From assembly GCA_016292545.1 (NCBI GenBank), contig JAEDIG010000125.1, forward strand, positions 1 through 7,359: a stretch of DNA of 7,359 nucleotides, read 5' to 3'. This DNA comes from Bacteroidaceae bacterium (GTDB lineage Bacteria > Bacteroidota > Bacteroidia > Bacteroidales > Bacteroidaceae). A program made the position numbers and the translations under genes. Below the pieces are notes generated by a model, which did not search any database, was not told the DNA's origin, and saw only the letters and a program-made list of their open reading frames with translations. Below, piece after piece: positions 7,027 through 7,359 of this stretch. Numbering within the stretch: position 1 is the stretch's first letter; each line of letters begins with the position of its first letter.

Positions 7027-7035
7027 CGGGCAGTT

Positions 7036-7359
7036 ATGAGTGCACCCTTAGCAGAACGCATGCGTCCGAAGACGCTCGACGAGTACATTGGCCAGCAGCA
7101 CCTGGTGGGGCCGGGTGCCGTGTTGCGCGGCATGATAGAGAGCCGCCAGGTGAACAGCTTCATCCTCTGGGGGCCTCCGGGGGTGGGCAAGACCACGCTG
7201 GCCACCCTCATCGCCCACCATCTGGAAACACCCTTCTTCACGCTGAGCGCCGTGACGAGCGGCGTGAAGGACGTGCGCGAGGTGATTGAGCGTGCCAAGG
7301 GAACCACGTTCTTCAATTCGGCAAGCCCCATCCTTTTCATCGACGAAATCCACCGCTTC
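7036..7359 (+). CDS. rarA: Replication-associated recombination protein A (RarA/MgsA), 5' part only
   Basis: RarA is an AAA+ ATPase related to clamp-loader subunits and to eukaryotic WRNIP1/Mgs1. It acts at stalled or collapsed replication forks, with single-strand binding protein as a known partner in other bacteria. 108 codons are present of a protein usually about 420-450 residues; the window ends in frame. Seen: LAERMRPKTLDEYIGQQHLV at 5-24, the family's opening motif; Walker A GPPGVGKTT at 46-54; SAVTSGVKDVREVIERA at 71-87, highly typical of RarA; and Walker B ILFIDEIHRF at 99-108. The sensor, lid and C-terminal tetramerisation regions lie beyond the edge. ATG 7036 is favoured because the opening motif follows within four residues and a promoter element sits just upstream. 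A clamp-loader subunit or RuvB is excluded by the SAVTSGVK segment. Confidence 0.95.
   Translation, partial: MSAPLAERMRPKTLDEYIGQQHLVGPGAVLRGMIESRQVNSFILWGPPGVGKTTLATLIAHHLETPFFTLSAVTSGVKDVREVIERAKGTTFFNSASPILFIDEIHRF

Larger units (their letters stand above)
6965..7028. repeat. Perfect 10-bp inverted repeat flanking the divergent glycosyltransferase/rarA gap
   Basis: CGCAAAAATA at 6965-6974 is the exact reverse complement of TATTTTTGCG at 7019-7028, with 44 bases between. Each arm contains the -7 element of the gene it faces, so the repeat may simply be two similar promoters facing outward. The spacer holds an A8 tract (6977-6984) and a T10 tract (7008-7017). The whole 73-base gap between the start codons is accounted for by these elements. 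Confidence 0.6.

Noticed and set aside
6231..7289. A plus-strand open frame of 352 codons over the glycosyltransferase and rarA start
   Set aside because: It is antisense to the glycosyltransferase motifs and out of frame with the well-supported rarA start; no domain is recognisable.
6963..7340. Upstream in-frame extension of the glycosyltransferase by 126 codons
   Set aside because: The extension is antisense to rarA and the divergent promoters, and the GT-A fold starts precisely at the ATG at 6962.
1..7359. Possible mobile element, CRISPR array, tRNA, riboswitch or defence system
   Set aside because: Genes are tightly packed and identified, intergenic gaps are all under about 130 bases, and no repeat arrays, transposase motifs, cloverleaf-type sequences or toxin-antitoxin-like pairs were seen on either strand.

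Overview
The window looks like a chromosomal segment of a Bacteroidota bacterium, most likely order Bacteroidales. Three things support this. Upstream sites match the Bacteroidota -7 promoter element TAnnTTTG. The gene content includes a PgcA-type phosphohexomutase and an exported GH29 fucosidase. There are no clear Shine-Dalgarno sequences. Coding regions are visibly GC-rich while the short intergenic gaps are A/T-rich with T and A tracts, which suits a higher-GC member of the order. Genus cannot be fixed from what is seen.

Layout, left to right: (1) the N-terminal two thirds of a phosphoglucomutase/phosphomannomutase on the minus strand, running off the left edge; (2) a short divergent promoter region; (3) a complete secreted GH29 alpha-L-fucosidase on the plus strand; (4) a strong hairpin between convergent genes, the likely terminator; (5) on the minus strand, a cytoplasmic TPR-repeat protein of unknown function, 51 bases downstream of (6) glnS (glutaminyl-tRNA synthetase), which has its own promoter-like site; (7) a minus-strand family 2 glycosyltransferase; (8) a compact divergent promoter region built around a perfect inverted repeat; (9) the first 108 codons of rarA (AAA+ ATPase acting at stalled replication forks) on the plus strand, cut by the right edge just after Walker B.

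The genes fall into small independent units rather than one pathway. glnS and the TPR gene are probably co-transcribed. The phosphohexomutase and fucosidase are divergent and share only a regulatory gap; both touch carbohydrate metabolism, but no susC/susD pair or regulator is present to make this a polysaccharide utilisation locus. The glycosyltransferase stands alone, without other envelope or capsule genes in view. No mobile element, CRISPR array, RNA gene or defence system was found. I do not see evidence for a new biological system. The points most worth a second look are the mirrored -7 elements giving nearly leaderless transcripts for the glycosyltransferase and rarA, the strand-asymmetric terminator hairpin, the glnS-TPR pairing, and lineage-type features of the GlnRS C-terminal domain.
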